Positions 1 through 49,289 of a DNA stretch of 64,000 nt are shown in pieces. The DNA is from Schistocephalus solidus (taxonomy: Eukaryota; Platyhelminthes; Cestoda; Diphyllobothriidea; Diphyllobothriidae): NCBI GenBank assembly GCA_017591395.1, contig WEDG01004010.1, positions 1-64,000 of the forward strand. Direction: 5' to 3'. Numbering within the stretch: the stretch's first letter is position 1; every line of letters starts with the position of its first letter. The notes under the pieces were generated by a model. That model was not told the origin of the DNA, ran no database searches, and was given only the letters and a program-made list of their open reading frames with translations. The translations under genes were made by a program, and so were the position numbers.

Positions 1-430
1 CCTAGTTAAGTGCTAACGGAGTTCAAATGGCCAATTTGGAGAACAAATAATTGGTGGTTCTTATGCCCATGACCGTCAAGGCCTGATCTTCAGGATGACC
101 TGATAAACGTTGATGGGAGCGGTTTTAGACTTAGAAATGCAGGCGAGTTTTGAAAATATTTTAACATTTAGACTCTACATCGTTCAAAATTTCTTTCAGA
201 TTTGAGTCTGGAAAGATGAGGTGGTTAAAATTTATGAGTGAAAACGGATTTGGAAAAAGTATAAAGTACTAATGCTTCTGATTTTCCATCAGACACAAAT
301 ACCTCGTTCAATGGTCTTACTGCCTTAATCGAGTGGTGAATTTTTTTAGCAACATGGAGGACCTTTGAATATCATCTAGCGTTTTGCCGTTAAGGTAGTT
401 CATCATTCACTCCTAAGTCACTTGAAGTCA
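1..430. other. Non-coding stretch, nothing recognised
   Basis: AT-rich DNA without a convincing open frame, tRNA-like box or repeat unit that I can match elsewhere in the window. It borders the 3' end of the first CR1-like element and may be its insertion flank. Confidence 0.5.
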
Positions 431-431
431 T

Positions 432-3050
432 TTTATTTAGGGAATAGGCTTTTACCCTTGAGTTCCCTATACACATACATAAATCTCAATAGAATAAACG
501 TTTACATCAAGAAATCGGACAAAGGATAATGTAGGGTCATCGATATGTGTGGGCCAGGCGCAAGCTGCCACTACTGATACAATATTCTTTAAATGTACAA
601 CAGTTTCTCAGCAAATGATTCCCTAGTTTGCATTTAAATGTGTCAACAGTTTCTGAAAGGACCACCTCATCAGAAAATCCGTTCCATGCTTCAACGATCC
701 TCTGCGAAGAGGTGTTCTGACCAACGTCCCTGTGGAACAACTTCCTCTGCAGTTTAGAGGGATGACCGCGTAGATGTTCCGTCCGAGCCAATTTGCAGAA
801 ATCAGCGAATTCTAGGGCACAATCGCGGCCTCTGACAATTCGGTAGTTTGATGAGGTCACCGCTTAGTTGCCTGTAATTAAGTGGAAAAAAATCAAGTAA
901 AGCTAGTCTGGCTTCGTTAGGCAGATGACTAAGATTCTTGACCATCTTCGTAGTCCTCGCCTGTACTCGTTCGAGCTGTAGATAATCCTTCTTTAACCCC
1001 GGTCGCAAGGCCTGGATGGCATATTCCAAGTTAGATCGAACAAATGCCCCGTAGGTGTTTTGGACGAGTTCCCTACCAATCTGCACAGATCCACGTCTGA
1101 GCGCAAATGAGACCTGTGTCACGGGTTAAACTGCCTTTAAACACTGAAAAGATGGTTTGAGTGAAGAGTTTATTAGAACACCGAGGCCCTTCTTTCCTCG
1201 ACAAATGAAATCGGCTGCCCATTGAGAATGTATTGGTAGGAATCATCCTCCTCACTGGTCCTTCTGGTGTGGAGTCTTAGGACCACACATTTCCCAACGT
1301 TAAAATTTAAGAGCCAACGAGCAGACCAGTTGATAAAACAGTTGAGATCCTCTTGTAGTGCGTGCCTATCGGAAACAGATCTGATGAACCTCCACAATTC
1401 AACATTGCTTGCAAACATGACGGCGCTGCAACCCAGGTCATCGACACAGTCGTTGATGTACACTAAGAAGAGTAACGGCTCTATGACCAAGCCTTTAAGG
1501 ACACCACTAAGAACTGTAGTAGGTGTTGACTTCGGGGTATCGATGAACACAGTAAGCAGACTTCCTGTAAGAAAATCAGAGATCCATGTCAGCAGCATTC
1601 CTCTTATTCCAATTTCAGATAATTTATGATTAGACGTTTTTGTGGGACACTGTCAAACGCCTTCTTAAAATCAGTATAGATGACGTCAACCCTACCATTT
1701 TCATCCAATGCGCGAGTTCACTGCTCTGTGGAGAGTAATGAACCGGAAAGACAGGTGTGATACTGTCTGAAGCCATGCTGAAGCTCTGAGAGTACTTGAA
1801 ATTCCTATAGGAACTTCATGGTCACTTCTTAATTATTGATTCAATTATTTTGCAGCAAATGGAGGTTAGGCTGAAAGGCCGATTATTGGTGACATTAGAT
1901 CGAGCCCCACTCTTGTATACGGGGTAAATATTGGCTGCCTTCCATTCAGGCGGAAGTTTCCCCTGATTCAAATGATGAATTGAATATATGTGCTAGTGGT
2001 TTGGAGAGTTCGCTGGCCAGTTCTTTCAAGAAATCCTCCGGACCAGATGACTTCGCTTCTTTCAGATTTTGCAGTTTTCGGACCCCACGAGAGGTTCCGG
2101 GAAGAGTATATATTCAGGCATTTGACTGGTTTCTATAACAGAACTGATGATGTGTTCAAGCTGAAGTTTAGGTTCTGTAGTGAACACCGAGGCAAAGAAC
2201 CGCCCCAAGTGCTTGGCTTTCACGCAATTGTCAACGACTTCAACCCAATTCCCATCCATAAGTACAGCGACTGGGTTCTTGTTTCTTAATCGACTCTTGA
2301 TATAGTGGAATAAAATTTAAGGCTTATTTTTCACCTGCTGGATAATTCTTGATTCATAGTTCTTCCTTGCCTGACGAGCAGGTTTTTGACAGCATTTCGT
2401 TTTTGACGCAATTATTCAAGATTTTCTACTGACCCTGCTCCACTGAATATCTTCCTTTTTTTCTGTAACTGCCGTTAAGTTCTCTTGTTAACCAGGCAGG
2501 ACGACTAGTCTTTTTTGCACCTTCACTGGAAAAAAGCGTTCAATCAGATCAAATGAAACCTTCTCAAACGAATGCCAGTCATCCTCTGGTTTCCCTTCGA
2601 GCAAACAGTCCCATGGCACGGACATCATTTCTTTCTTCAACGCGTTAAAATCAGCCTTCCATATATTTCGCTTGCCTTACGTTTTCTTCTGGCGCTGAGA
2701 ATAAAGAGAGTAATCCCACATCAGCGTACTATGGTCACTCTTACCGAGGGGTGCATTAGAATACACTTCATCAATGTTAGAGAAGTTCTTCATAAATATT
2801 AGGTCGAGGCAATTGGCTCTCTGGTTCTATTTAAATCTCAATGGTAGGTTAACCTTCTGTACAAGAGATTGGTCGGGAGTGAAATCCATTAGCTTGCTAC
2901 CGAAGGAAGTTGGCGCACCGTCAAATTTCAGATTTACCCAGTCTATTGCAGGAGCATTGAAATCTCCAGCAATGAGCACCTCCTGGTAACTTGCTACTTC
3001 CTTGACCAAATGAAGATGTGACCCATCAGCTGCACTTGGAATGTTTGGTT
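432..3050 (-). mobile_element. CR1-like non-LTR retrotransposon, copy 1 (5'-truncated, dead)
   Basis: Read on the minus strand this is one element running from the middle of an APE-type endonuclease (EN) through the reverse transcriptase (RT) to a short 3' UTR. The 3' end near 432-475 carries the same AATAGGC...CCCTAT block seen near 3062-3105 and 17880-17910, so these are three 3' ends of one family. The 5' end breaks off inside EN near 3050, where the 3' tail of copy 2 begins, as expected for incomplete target-primed reverse transcription. The coding region carries many stops and frameshifts. Assignment to the CR1/jockey group rests on EN+RT order and motif style; the exact clade is inference. 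Confidence 0.85.
802..3009 (-). pseudogene. Decayed EN-RT polyprotein of CR1-like copy 1
   Basis: EN is seen in 2827-3009 (VLIAGDFNAPAIDW, the conserved GDFN strand), with the SDH motif (GKSDHSTL) further down near 2730-2760. RT follows: its N-terminal region is in 2062-2259 and its palm in 1173-1598. The palm has the primer-grip-type block SGVLKGLVIEPLLFLVYIND, and the catalytic box reads MFASN where copy 2 has MFADD, so both metal-binding aspartates are lost. The RT C-terminus is in 802-1122 and 537-860 in another frame. It cannot encode an active protein. Confidence 0.8.
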
Positions 3051-3559
3051 CAGTGTTCAGTGTATTTGAGGAAAATAGGCTTACGCCTTTGAAATCCCTA
3101 TTTGTTACATAAAAGTAGCAAGAATAAGAAGCAAATTAAAGAAGTAACAGTCAAGTGAATGCAGACAGATTTACGTGGTACATTGATATTGTTAAGGTTA
3201 AGTAGTCACATAGTCTTCGTGGTGCTTTAACATATGTATGTCAAGCCGATGTTTGAATTTATACACAGACTGTGACATAACAAAATCGCCTCAGGTAGGT
3301 TATTCAATGGTTCCACGACACGGTTGGTGAAAAAATACTTCCTTACATCCAATCTTACTTGGGGCACACTTAGTTTGAATGGATGACCTCGGAGGGTTTT
3401 CGTAGTGGCAAGTTGGAAAACGTCATCACATAGGAGGACGCAATCCATGCCACGCACGATACGGAAGGTTTGTATCAAGTCTCCGCGCAACTGCCATTAA
3501 CTCAGAGGATAGAGCTTTAGGTTATTTAAACGAATCTCATATGGCAGTTCGCCTTGACC

Positions 3560-4757
3560 TCATACTAATTTTTTGGCTGGCCGCTGCACCCTTTTGAGCA
3601 TGTTGTTGTCCTGTTTGGTCCACTGTCGCCAGGCTTGGATCGCATATTCAAGTTGTGGCCTTACAAACGTACCAAAAACTTTGGAAAAGCAGTCTTCATC
3701 GAAAACTTTAAATGCCCGCTTGATAGCGTTAAGTATTGAATTGGCGGATTTAGTTGCCTTGGAACATTGCGCAGAAGGCTTCATGTTGTCTTTCATCCAA
3801 TCTCCAAGATCCTTCTGTGTGTGTGCTTTCTCGGAGTGGCAAACCGTTCAAATAGTAGGGTCGCATATCAGTGACCTGATTTTGATTTCCCAGACGTAGC
3901 AGGGTGCATTTGTTTGAGTTGAAGGACAAGAGCCATTTGCGGGACCACTCGTCCAATCGACGAAGATTTTCTTGGAAATCGTCTTCATCAGCAGCATTGT
4001 GGATAACTTTCCAGATTTTTATATCGTCCGCAAACATAACAAAGTTACAGTGCAATTCCTGTACACAATCATTAATGAACAAGAGAAATAGGATCGGTCC
4101 GAGCACTGAACCTTGTGGGACTCCACTCTCGATGACTGTGCGCTTTGATCGTGATCCACCTAAACAGACCACTTGGGAACGACCAACGAGAAAATTCTTG
4201 ATCAACGTAAGACGTTTGCCACCAATACCGAACATTCTCAACTTGTTAAGGAGACGCTGGTGTGGAACACTATCGATGGCCTTCTGGAAATCAATGTAGG
4301 CCACACGCACAGTGTCTTTTGCGTCGAGTGCTTTTGTCCAGCTTTGCATCGTATAAAGTCAGTTCGTAACACACGATCTTCCCCCACGAAAGCCGTATTG
4401 TGCAGTCGATAAGAGGTTACCGGTTTCTAAATAAATCATCAATTCCTTTTTGACAACCTTCTCCATAACCTTGCAACCGATTGAGGTCAGGCTGACAGGC
4501 CTGTAATTTGTAGCAAATGCACGACTACCACTTTTGTGAAGCGGTGCGATGTGGGCTGTTTTCCAGTCAATAGGAAGAATTCCCGTATCGAACGATTTCT
4601 GGCACAGCAACGATAGCGGTTTCGCCAGCTCTCTTGCAAGTTCAAGGAGTAGATTTGCTGGACTCTCGTCGGGGCCAGGGGATTTGCATGCCTTCACACT
4701 TATTAGTTCTTCAAAGACCGCCGCTTCTTGAAAGAGCATATCCTGAATAAGTGGCAC
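3560..4757 (-). pseudogene. Reverse transcriptase of CR1-like copy 2
   Basis: Two long minus-strand frames, 4359-4757 and 3750-4349, cover fingers and palm. Visible family blocks are CKSPGPDE near the RT start, NYRPVSLTSIGCKVMEKV, YGFRGGRSC, VAYIDFQKAIDSVPHQRL (motif A), SGVPQGSVLGPILFLLFIND (motif B) and MFADDIKIWK (motif C, both catalytic aspartates kept). A frameshift near 4350 separates the frames. The thumb and C-terminus continue in 3560-3796 and 3227-3490. This is the best-preserved RT of the window, but it is not translatable as one chain. Confidence 0.85.
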
Positions 4758-4849
4758 TCCCGTTGTCTCGTAACTTGATGGTGGTCTGTAGATCGTCAGG
4801 AATTTTAGGTTTTGTGAAAAATACTGTTTAATTTTATTCAGATAAATTC

Positions 4850-5256
4850 ATATTCAAGGAACATGGTGTGCGTTCGTTCGACTGCCGAGATTGCAGTCCT
4901 AACGGATACGGCCACTCCATCTCTCTGCATATTTTCTTGGTCTCTTTGAATGAGCTGGTATCTAGCTATCAAAACATGGCTATCTGAGATTTCGGCTTTG
5001 AGCCACATTTCCGTATTGACAACGACATCGGGGGTTCAGTCTGAGACAAGTGCATTGAGTTCGTCTATTTTTTAAGGAGACTTTGCGCATTGGTATACAG
5101 ACATCTCAGTTTAGATGGGGTAACTCCTCCATATATATTTCTGCTCATTTCGTGCGATTGAATGCTCCAGCTTTTAATTGCTTTCAGAGACAAACTGATG
5201 TCCCTCCCACCCACGCTGAGTTCTGATAAGTGGTAGTCCACCGAGTTATGGAGCAC
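4850..5256 (-). pseudogene. N-terminal half of APE-type endonuclease, CR1-like copy 2
   Basis: The minus strand reads LRCLYTNAQSLLKK at about 5117-5076, a typical EN opening strand, followed after an in-frame stop by DVVVNTEMWL (the 'ITETWL' strand) and GVAVSVRTAIS near 4980-4870. Downstream, YRPPSS (the next EN strand) near 4780 runs directly into the RT start, so the catalytic C-terminal half with GDFN and SDH is missing. The frame is broken by at least one stop. Confidence 0.7.
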
Positions 5257-5289
5257 CTTCCTTTAGTTATACAAGCTCTGTGCAGTTGA

Positions 5290-6480
5290 GTTCATCGTAT
5301 TTAGTGTCCTCCATCTCGTTGAGGTCCCGCCATGATGATGTACGAGGTCTGCCACGAAAAACACCTCTTCATAACTTTTATTTTCCCGTCCTTTTTAAGG
5401 AGCCGTTTATCCCCAAGTTCGATTCGCCTCTTCAGTTCTGTTCTCGGCAATCTCATTTGGTGTCTTTCAAAGGGTTCGTAATCCGGTTGAAAAAAACAAA
5501 TCTCTGTGTGAGCTACGGAGAGCCATTCTCCGTTCTAGGAGGCGTGAAGCCTGAACATCATTTTCAAGAATGATTTTAAGAGGCCTCGGTGATGATAGTT
5601 CATGTTAAACATCCGCTTTCCCCAAAAAATGCTTTGTGCACTGTAAAGCATTCGCCGTCTTAAGAAATCGAATATGAGCATTGTTGGAAAAGACTGAGGT
5701 GATGTTCTACCCTTTCCTTTGCAATCAGAGACGTGGACTCGGACCCCCTTTAATAACGAGATTGCGTTTTCGGTGAAAATGTTTGTTTGGTGACTTTGAG
5801 TTCTGATTTTTTGATAGAGCCTCAGTATCAGGATGAAATTTACTCTGGTCAACGATGTTATTTGCGTCAGTGCGAGCAACGATTCCTAAAGTTAATGGCG
5901 AACACGTTTTGAGAACTTAACCAATTTGTCCTGCACTTGTTCTTGTATCACTAACAGATGATTCCGCTTGAGCGTCTATCGGTATGAACGAGCGTTTTTC
6001 GGAGTCCAAACGCATTTTTTGTGTAATCATCTCGGCCCTTTTCGACTTCCTTAAAATTTGACTAGCTTTTCAACTACGCCTATTTTATCATCCAGCAACG
6101 ATGCTGCATATGTTTGCGTATCCAGAACATAACTGCTTTTATCTAAGCTGGATGACAGAAGTAAGGTGCATGAGCTGGTTTAATCTCCCTTTCGAAGGAA
6201 GGAAATGTCTACTGATTTAATGAGCTCTGTTAACGCAATGTCTTATACTCTACATTAGGCATTCTTGAGGAAGCTGTATTTGAATATTTAATTTCTTTGG
6301 CTGGAATTCTCGTTGTTACAGGTGTTATTTTCCTAATGAATTATGAACCTTCTCTTTTAGATCGGTCAATTCTTGTTTAAAGTTACTTATCTCTTTCTGC
6401 ATCTTTAGGAATTTCTGTAAGAGACTTAAACACCCATGCACTTTTCATCCTCGTAGGTGACATTCATTAGTGTTTTCAGG
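5290..6480 (-). pseudogene. ORF1-like remnant of CR1-like copy 2
   Basis: Several minus-strand frames recall the nucleic-acid-binding first ORF of CR1-type elements. RNLVIKGV near 5770-5745 matches the 'RN(V/L)VIxGxPES' block of such proteins, and RGESNLGINGSL near 5430-5395 resembles the 'GExNLxI' end of the same family. Stops and shifts break it into pieces (for example 5535-5879). Further upstream, around 6350-6480, residual codons suggest a Lys/Glu-rich coiled-coil part. Its place directly 5' of EN on the same strand fits ORF1. The call is moderate because only short blocks match. Confidence 0.45.
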
Positions 6481-6574
6481 CTTTTTGCCCGCTTGGCAGA
6501 AGGAAAAGATGTAAAAGAATATCTGTTTTTGCCAAATTTTTCTGTTTGTAAATAATTTTGTTTGCCAACTAACC

Positions 6575-6645
6575 GTGTGAAGGTGGCGAAGTGGTTAGGT
6601 GCGTAGTCACATGTGATTGCGACGTGAGTTCAGCTCCCAAACGCA
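6575..6645 (+). repeat. tRNA-like sequence (possible SINE head)
   Basis: The stretch has a box-A-like TGGCGAAGTGGTTAGG and, about 40 nt later, a box-B-like GAGTTCAGCTCC. These are the spacing and words of an internal Pol III promoter. I could not fold a convincing tRNA cloverleaf, so a tRNA-derived SINE or old tRNA pseudogene is more likely than a working tRNA. Confidence 0.35.
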
Positions 6646-6659
6646 GCACTTATCATTTT

Positions 6660-7548
6660 CTCCCGGAAACGAATCCTTTGGGTCTGTGTTCTTCATATCT
6701 CTAAGGATTGTATGCGATTGCATTTTATTCATAAATATTCTTAAATAAATGGGCCAGGGTGCAATTATATTAAGCAGTTAGACTTCTAAGAAGCATGCAA
6801 CGACTCAGCCATTGTTGTGACTTCTCATTCTCCGATTGAAAGCAGATTAAAGCAGCACAAAACTGGCGTGAATGTCGGAAGCAGTTGAACGTTGAATCTT
6901 GTATTTCTCGTAGGAATAACGCCCGGGACGTGGAAAATCATCAGTGAAGTAATAGTTGGATAGCCGCAGAATCGTTAATTCCAAGTAAATAACTCCCAAA
7001 TTAGAGACTGGACAATCCACTTAAGAGTGACTCCAAACCAATGAGTCTTGTTCACTAAGGTAGAGACTAATACTTCGTAAGCTCGTAGTCGATTAATCAC
7101 CCGTTCATGATTATTACGCTTCCTTCTAACTCGTCTTTTAAAAGACGGGATCAAATTTTGATCCACGCTTTATATGCTGGAGTTTCCATATTTTTCTTGC
7201 TACTAAGTCCTCTTTGAAGTCATACTTGGGACTCAGTTTTATTTAAATTAATTCTGATAGTAAAAGGCTTCAGAGACTTGTATCGAAAAGTGTCTGCAGC
7301 TTATTGATCGTTATAAATCCCAGTAAAAATGGCCTGCAGTTGAAGACAAAACTGCTTGATTTTGGAGTCACATACTTAGAACTCTTTTGAGAAAGGCAAA
7401 TTGATTTCCGCATACCAGAATAGCCCTGACTTGGACAACTTTGACCTCGAACGTGAATAACTTTATCTAGGCCGTATTTTCGCGTTGTTGTCGCGGCGTC
7501 CTAGACGCTAAATAAGTTTGAAGGTAGACTGTTAGAATATTTAGGCAA
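6660..7548. other. Presumed 5' flank of the dynein-2 gene
   Basis: AT-rich DNA with no repeat that I recognise and no convincing open frame. It must hold the promoter and 5' UTR of the gene starting at 7549 unless a non-coding first exon lies further upstream. No clear TATA box or initiator stands out. A TAG in frame with the ATG lies at 7525-7527. Confidence 0.4.
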
Positions 7549-45734
<38,186 letters not shown>

Positions 45735-45914
45735 CCGGTGTACTGCATATGCACACATACTTCCCCGCCGTTTCGCATTGTCTTTTTGGATTTTAAAATG
45801 TTTAAATGAGAATCCTTCGTCTACTCGTCTTCTGGTGGGCATTATATTTTGGTGGAGGCAACGGTTATTTAAGGAATGGTGAGTAGTTTCTGACCAAGAA
45901 TAATTCTTACGCGA

Positions 45915-46015
45915 TGAGCCTGACTATGCTGGGGATATCGCCTTGCTAGCTCCAAGCTTTGGTGATCTGCGGTCTATGGTGTCACGGGTGACGGAGATCG
46001 TAAATCCGTCAGTTA
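45915..46015 (+). mobile_element. R3-family RT palm fragment, out of order
   Basis: DYAGDIALLAPSFGDLRSMVSRV is the motif C segment of the R3 RT with the first catalytic Asp changed to Gly (YAGD). It lies upstream of a second fragment that restarts at an earlier part of the RT, so this is a separate insertion or a rearrangement. Confidence 0.65.
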
Positions 46016-46044
46016 ATTCATAATGGCTGCGGCGATGGAGAAAG

Positions 46045-47405
46045 TGTAGAGAGAAGAAGTAGTTCCTAATGACTGGGGTTTGGGTATCCTCTTGCCCGTT
46101 TTAAAGAAGGAAGATAAGAAAAGATGCGAGAACTGCCGGTGCGTAAGCCTCATCGACGTTGCTGCAAAGGTCTTCACTATAGTCCTTCTCAGATGGTTTC
46201 AGTCTGTACGTGACTCTAGGATGAGGCCCAACCAATATGGATTCAAAGCTGGACGTGGATGCGTTGACGCGAAGGTGAATTCTTGAATTCCGCCATGGCT
46301 ACGAGCAGCCGAAGGCCGTCTGCTTTATTGAATTAGCCGCTACTTTCTATTCCATCCATCGTGAATCCTTGTGGCGAATAACGCAACTAGATAGTGTGCC
46401 GGCCAAAATTAATCCCTTGATCAAGGACCGACTATGGCACCACTGCTTCGCGAGCCCTCGTACATAACAATCTCTCCCAACCCTTCTAGATGCGTTCTGG
46501 TATTCGGCAAAGTTGCATTCTGTCACCCATTTGTTTAACTGTGCCATTGACTGGATTTTCGGGAAGCCCCTAAACGGTCCTGACGATGTGGAATTCGCAC
46601 TCGGACACCGCCTGACTGACCTAGGCTACGCTGTCGCGTTGCTAGTCTCAAGCTTTGGTGATCCATGGTCTGTGGTTTCGCGGGTGAATGAAATCACAAC
46701 TTCAATCGGCGTATCCATAAATACTGGAAAGATCAAATTGTTTTTAAGCTGCAGCTCTGACCAGGAGAAGGCACTTCTCGAGATCGATGGCTGTCAGCTT
46801 GAAAAGGTAGACAATTTCAAATAATTTAAGGCGAAATTGTTGCCAAATGGACAGAGTAAGGATGATACTTTCTCCCGAATCGATGCTGCTCGTTACGCTT
46901 TCCAAAGCATTAGAAAGTATCTATGGATCTGACGCGATAATTCCGTCGCCAGGAAGATTCGCGGGGAGCTTGCCTCCGTTCAGTCAGTCCTCATCTACAG
47001 TTGGGAATGCTGGGCTATGCGCGTGAAAGATGGGCAAACCTTGTGGTAATTGATCACCACTACCTGAGGACCATAATTGGCATGAAATACACCTAATTCG
47101 TCCCAACTAAGACAGTACACACTTGCTGCAATAGCATCGCAAGTGTATCCATCCAAGAAGACGACTTGGGTGGTTGGGAACGTCCGTCGTCCACCCCATG
47201 AGCTTAGTGTTGCTACCCTGGATCTAGCACCTTTACCTTCTTGGAGGCGTCAAGAGGGGATCGACTCAAAACCTGTCTCAGCACAGTTTTTCAAGACTTG
47301 GAAGTTGTTTGTGCACCTTCGGTGGTCGGTCTTGGTTGCTGGCGAACAGAATTTGTAGCATTTTCTAGAGGTAAAGTTCGTGGCATCACCGAGGCCGTCT
47401 AGATC
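46045..47405 (+). mobile_element. R3-family retrotransposon fragment (RT), plus copy
   Basis: 46080-46286 reads GILLPVLKKEDKKRCENCRC, VSLIDVAAKVFTIVLLRWFQ and YGFKAGRGCVD. 46513-46824 reads CAIDWIFGKPLNGPDDVEF and LTDLGYAVALLVSSFGD, in which the two Asp of YADD are deleted. Then INTGKIKLF, IDGCQLEKVDNF and, in 47143-47358, PPHELSVATLDLAPLPSWRR. This is a decayed 5'-truncated copy directly 3' of the dynein-2 gene. Confidence 0.78.
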
Positions 47406-47459
47406 ATGCAAGAGCGCAGCCGTACGAATTACGAAGAATTAAGTTTAAATCATCCAATG

Positions 47460-47690
47460 CCCCGTAGTCTGAGGTGGCGGAGAATGGCAGATGGGCAAAA
47501 AAATAATGGAATGGGTGTCAGTCTGTGTCAACTCAACAGATCGTTCGTGGAAGGGCTCGGTAAGTCCAGTGGTGCCTGGGGAAGCGAAGACACAGTAGGG
47601 CTGACACTGGGTACCCCACCTTCAGCGCATTCCTCACTATACTATGTTTGACGCGCTAAGAGTTGTAACTTTGAATGCTGCCAACAGACT
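47460..47690 (+). repeat. Family B, weak copy
   Basis: The CAGCGCATTCCTCACTATACTATG and TTTGAATGCTGCCAAC words resemble a type 1/2 end followed by a head. The similarity is low. Confidence 0.35.
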
Positions 47691-47699
47691 TAATAATTT

Positions 47700-48690
47700 G
47701 ATCCTTCTTGGAGTTGACAGTGAGACCGTGTGTTGCACGCGTAGACGGGTTGTTTGAGTTTTTAGGCCATATCCAGTTTTCTTGACATTTTCTTGCTATT
47801 GATGGCAGATGCTTCACAAGTCCTTCTCAATAATTCGCGCGCAAGTCATCTGCGCTCCGAGGAACGTTGTCACTTTCCACGGTCAAACTGTAACTGCCAG
47901 GTATAGTACCATCTTGGTAATCAGGTAACTTTTTATCCGCAATTTTTCCACACTAGTTCTTCGTTCGCGGATACCTGTACTTAGAAGGCGTAAAATGCAG
48001 AAGACGGGAATCTGGTATGATGAGTATAACACAGCTTTATAGGCATTATCGAGGAAACTGAAAATTTCAGGCAGTTTTAGGAGCGAGACGGCGCTCTAGC
48101 CATTACGCCACAGGACTCGCAGCTTAAAGCTGCAAAGGTAAGTAACTAGGCTGTTTTCGCCATTACACCTTCACCAGAAAGCGTTGAACGAATCAAGATA
48201 AGGTCAGTTAGACAGGAGTTTTCCAGTTCGATCCTGCTATTTAGGAGTACAGTCAACTTCGCCAAGGAAAGTACTATGCGATCCGTATCAGGAAACAAAG
48301 CATAATTTAGTGAGTATTACAGGAGCGGGGGTAATAGGGGTTGTGTGGGAGAGGCTAACTGAAGAAAAGGAGAACGCCAACCTAATGCAAACCCTTTACA
48401 TTGTGCTTGCTATGGTTGGAATCCGTTGCCGGGTTAGTAGTGTCGCCCAGTAGTTAGTTACCCCGATATGTTTGCGGCTTTCGAGATCCGATAACTGTAT
48501 GCCAGGCCGACCACTTCATGCGACGTCATTCCTAGCTGACTTGGCCCGCTTTTATACAGACCTTTGAGAGGAGTAAGAATGAGGCCTGCTCTGTGCGATC
48601 TTTCAGTATCAAAGAAAAACCAAGTTTTTTTATACTACTGCGTCGTAATAATATTCACCACTTGGAAAGTTTCCATTTGACCCGATTCTT
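47700..48690. other. Non-coding stretch, nothing firm
   Basis: No recognised frame. A tRNA-like word pair (CGGCGCTCTAGCCATTACGCC near 48089, reversed box A style) hints at an old SINE but is not enough to call. Confidence 0.4.
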
Positions 48691-49030
48691 CGATTTAGGT
48701 TTAGGGTAAGGCTAGGGTTAGCATTAAGATGACAGTTTAGTTTATTGCTAGGATTGTTGTTGGCGTTAAGACACGGGTATATTTACCCTTCCTGAAATGT
48801 ACCGTAAGGCCACCTATTTTGAGAGGCTAAGGCGGTTCCTATTCCCTTGTCCTGTTTAGGCGGCCATAAAACGCATCTCCACCAAAGTTAGTTTAATGAT
48901 AGGGTTAGGGATAATACGCGAACGTATTTACCCACCCGAAACGTATCGGGAGGCTATCGATTTTAAGTGACCGTGGTGTTCCTGTTACCGTTTGCTGGTT
49001 AGGTGGCCATGAAATTCATCATTATCCAAG
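48690..49030 (+). repeat. Tandem pair of telomere-like plus companion repeat
   Basis: The first half has TTTAGGGTAAGGCTAGGGTTAG and ends GTCCTGTTTAGGCGGCCATAAAACGCATC. The second has ATAGGGTTAGGGATAATACG and ends TTTGCTGGTTAGGTGGCCATGAAATTCATC. The inner words TATTTACCC and CCTGAAATGTACCGTAAGGC against ACCCGAAACGTATCGGGAGGC also correspond, so the unit is about 170 bp and duplicated. Confidence 0.6.
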
Positions 49031-49255
49031 CAGCTCACGGCCTAGGCGGTTGTTACCTTTTGCGAGCATTTCAGCGTCGTCAAAATTGAAGGTATGGCCG
49101 GATCTCATCGAATTCAAAACTTAAGACTAATAAGATTCCTCTTCCAACGACCACATCCTCATCTGAACCGTTATATAGAGAAAGAAAAAGAGAGAAAGAA
49201 AAAGGACTCGGTAAACAAACACTTTATTCTCAGCCTGCGAACATGTGGGTTTTCC

Positions 49256-49286
49256 CCTCATCAACACTCACCCTATTGATGAGGAG
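49256..49286. other. Short hairpin
   Basis: CCTCATCAA and TTGATGAGG are perfect 9-bp arms around an 11-nt loop, and two more flanking bases pair with one mismatch. The function is unknown; it could be part of a repeat tail. Confidence 0.6.
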
Positions 49287-49289
49287 TCC

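Larger units (their letters stand above)
3051..6480 (-). mobile_element. CR1-like non-LTR retrotransposon, copy 2 (nearly full span, internal deletion)
   Basis: Minus-strand element with, in order, an ORF1-like region (about 6480-5290), the EN N-terminus (about 5256-4850), RT (4757-3560), a C-terminal part (3490-3227) and a 3' UTR ending near 3051. The 3' tail has short TGAAC-type direct repeats, comparable to the TTCAG repeats at the end of the 17.85 kb fragment. Copy 1 abuts it head to tail. Most of EN is deleted, yet the RT palm still has an intact FADD box. Confidence 0.8.
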
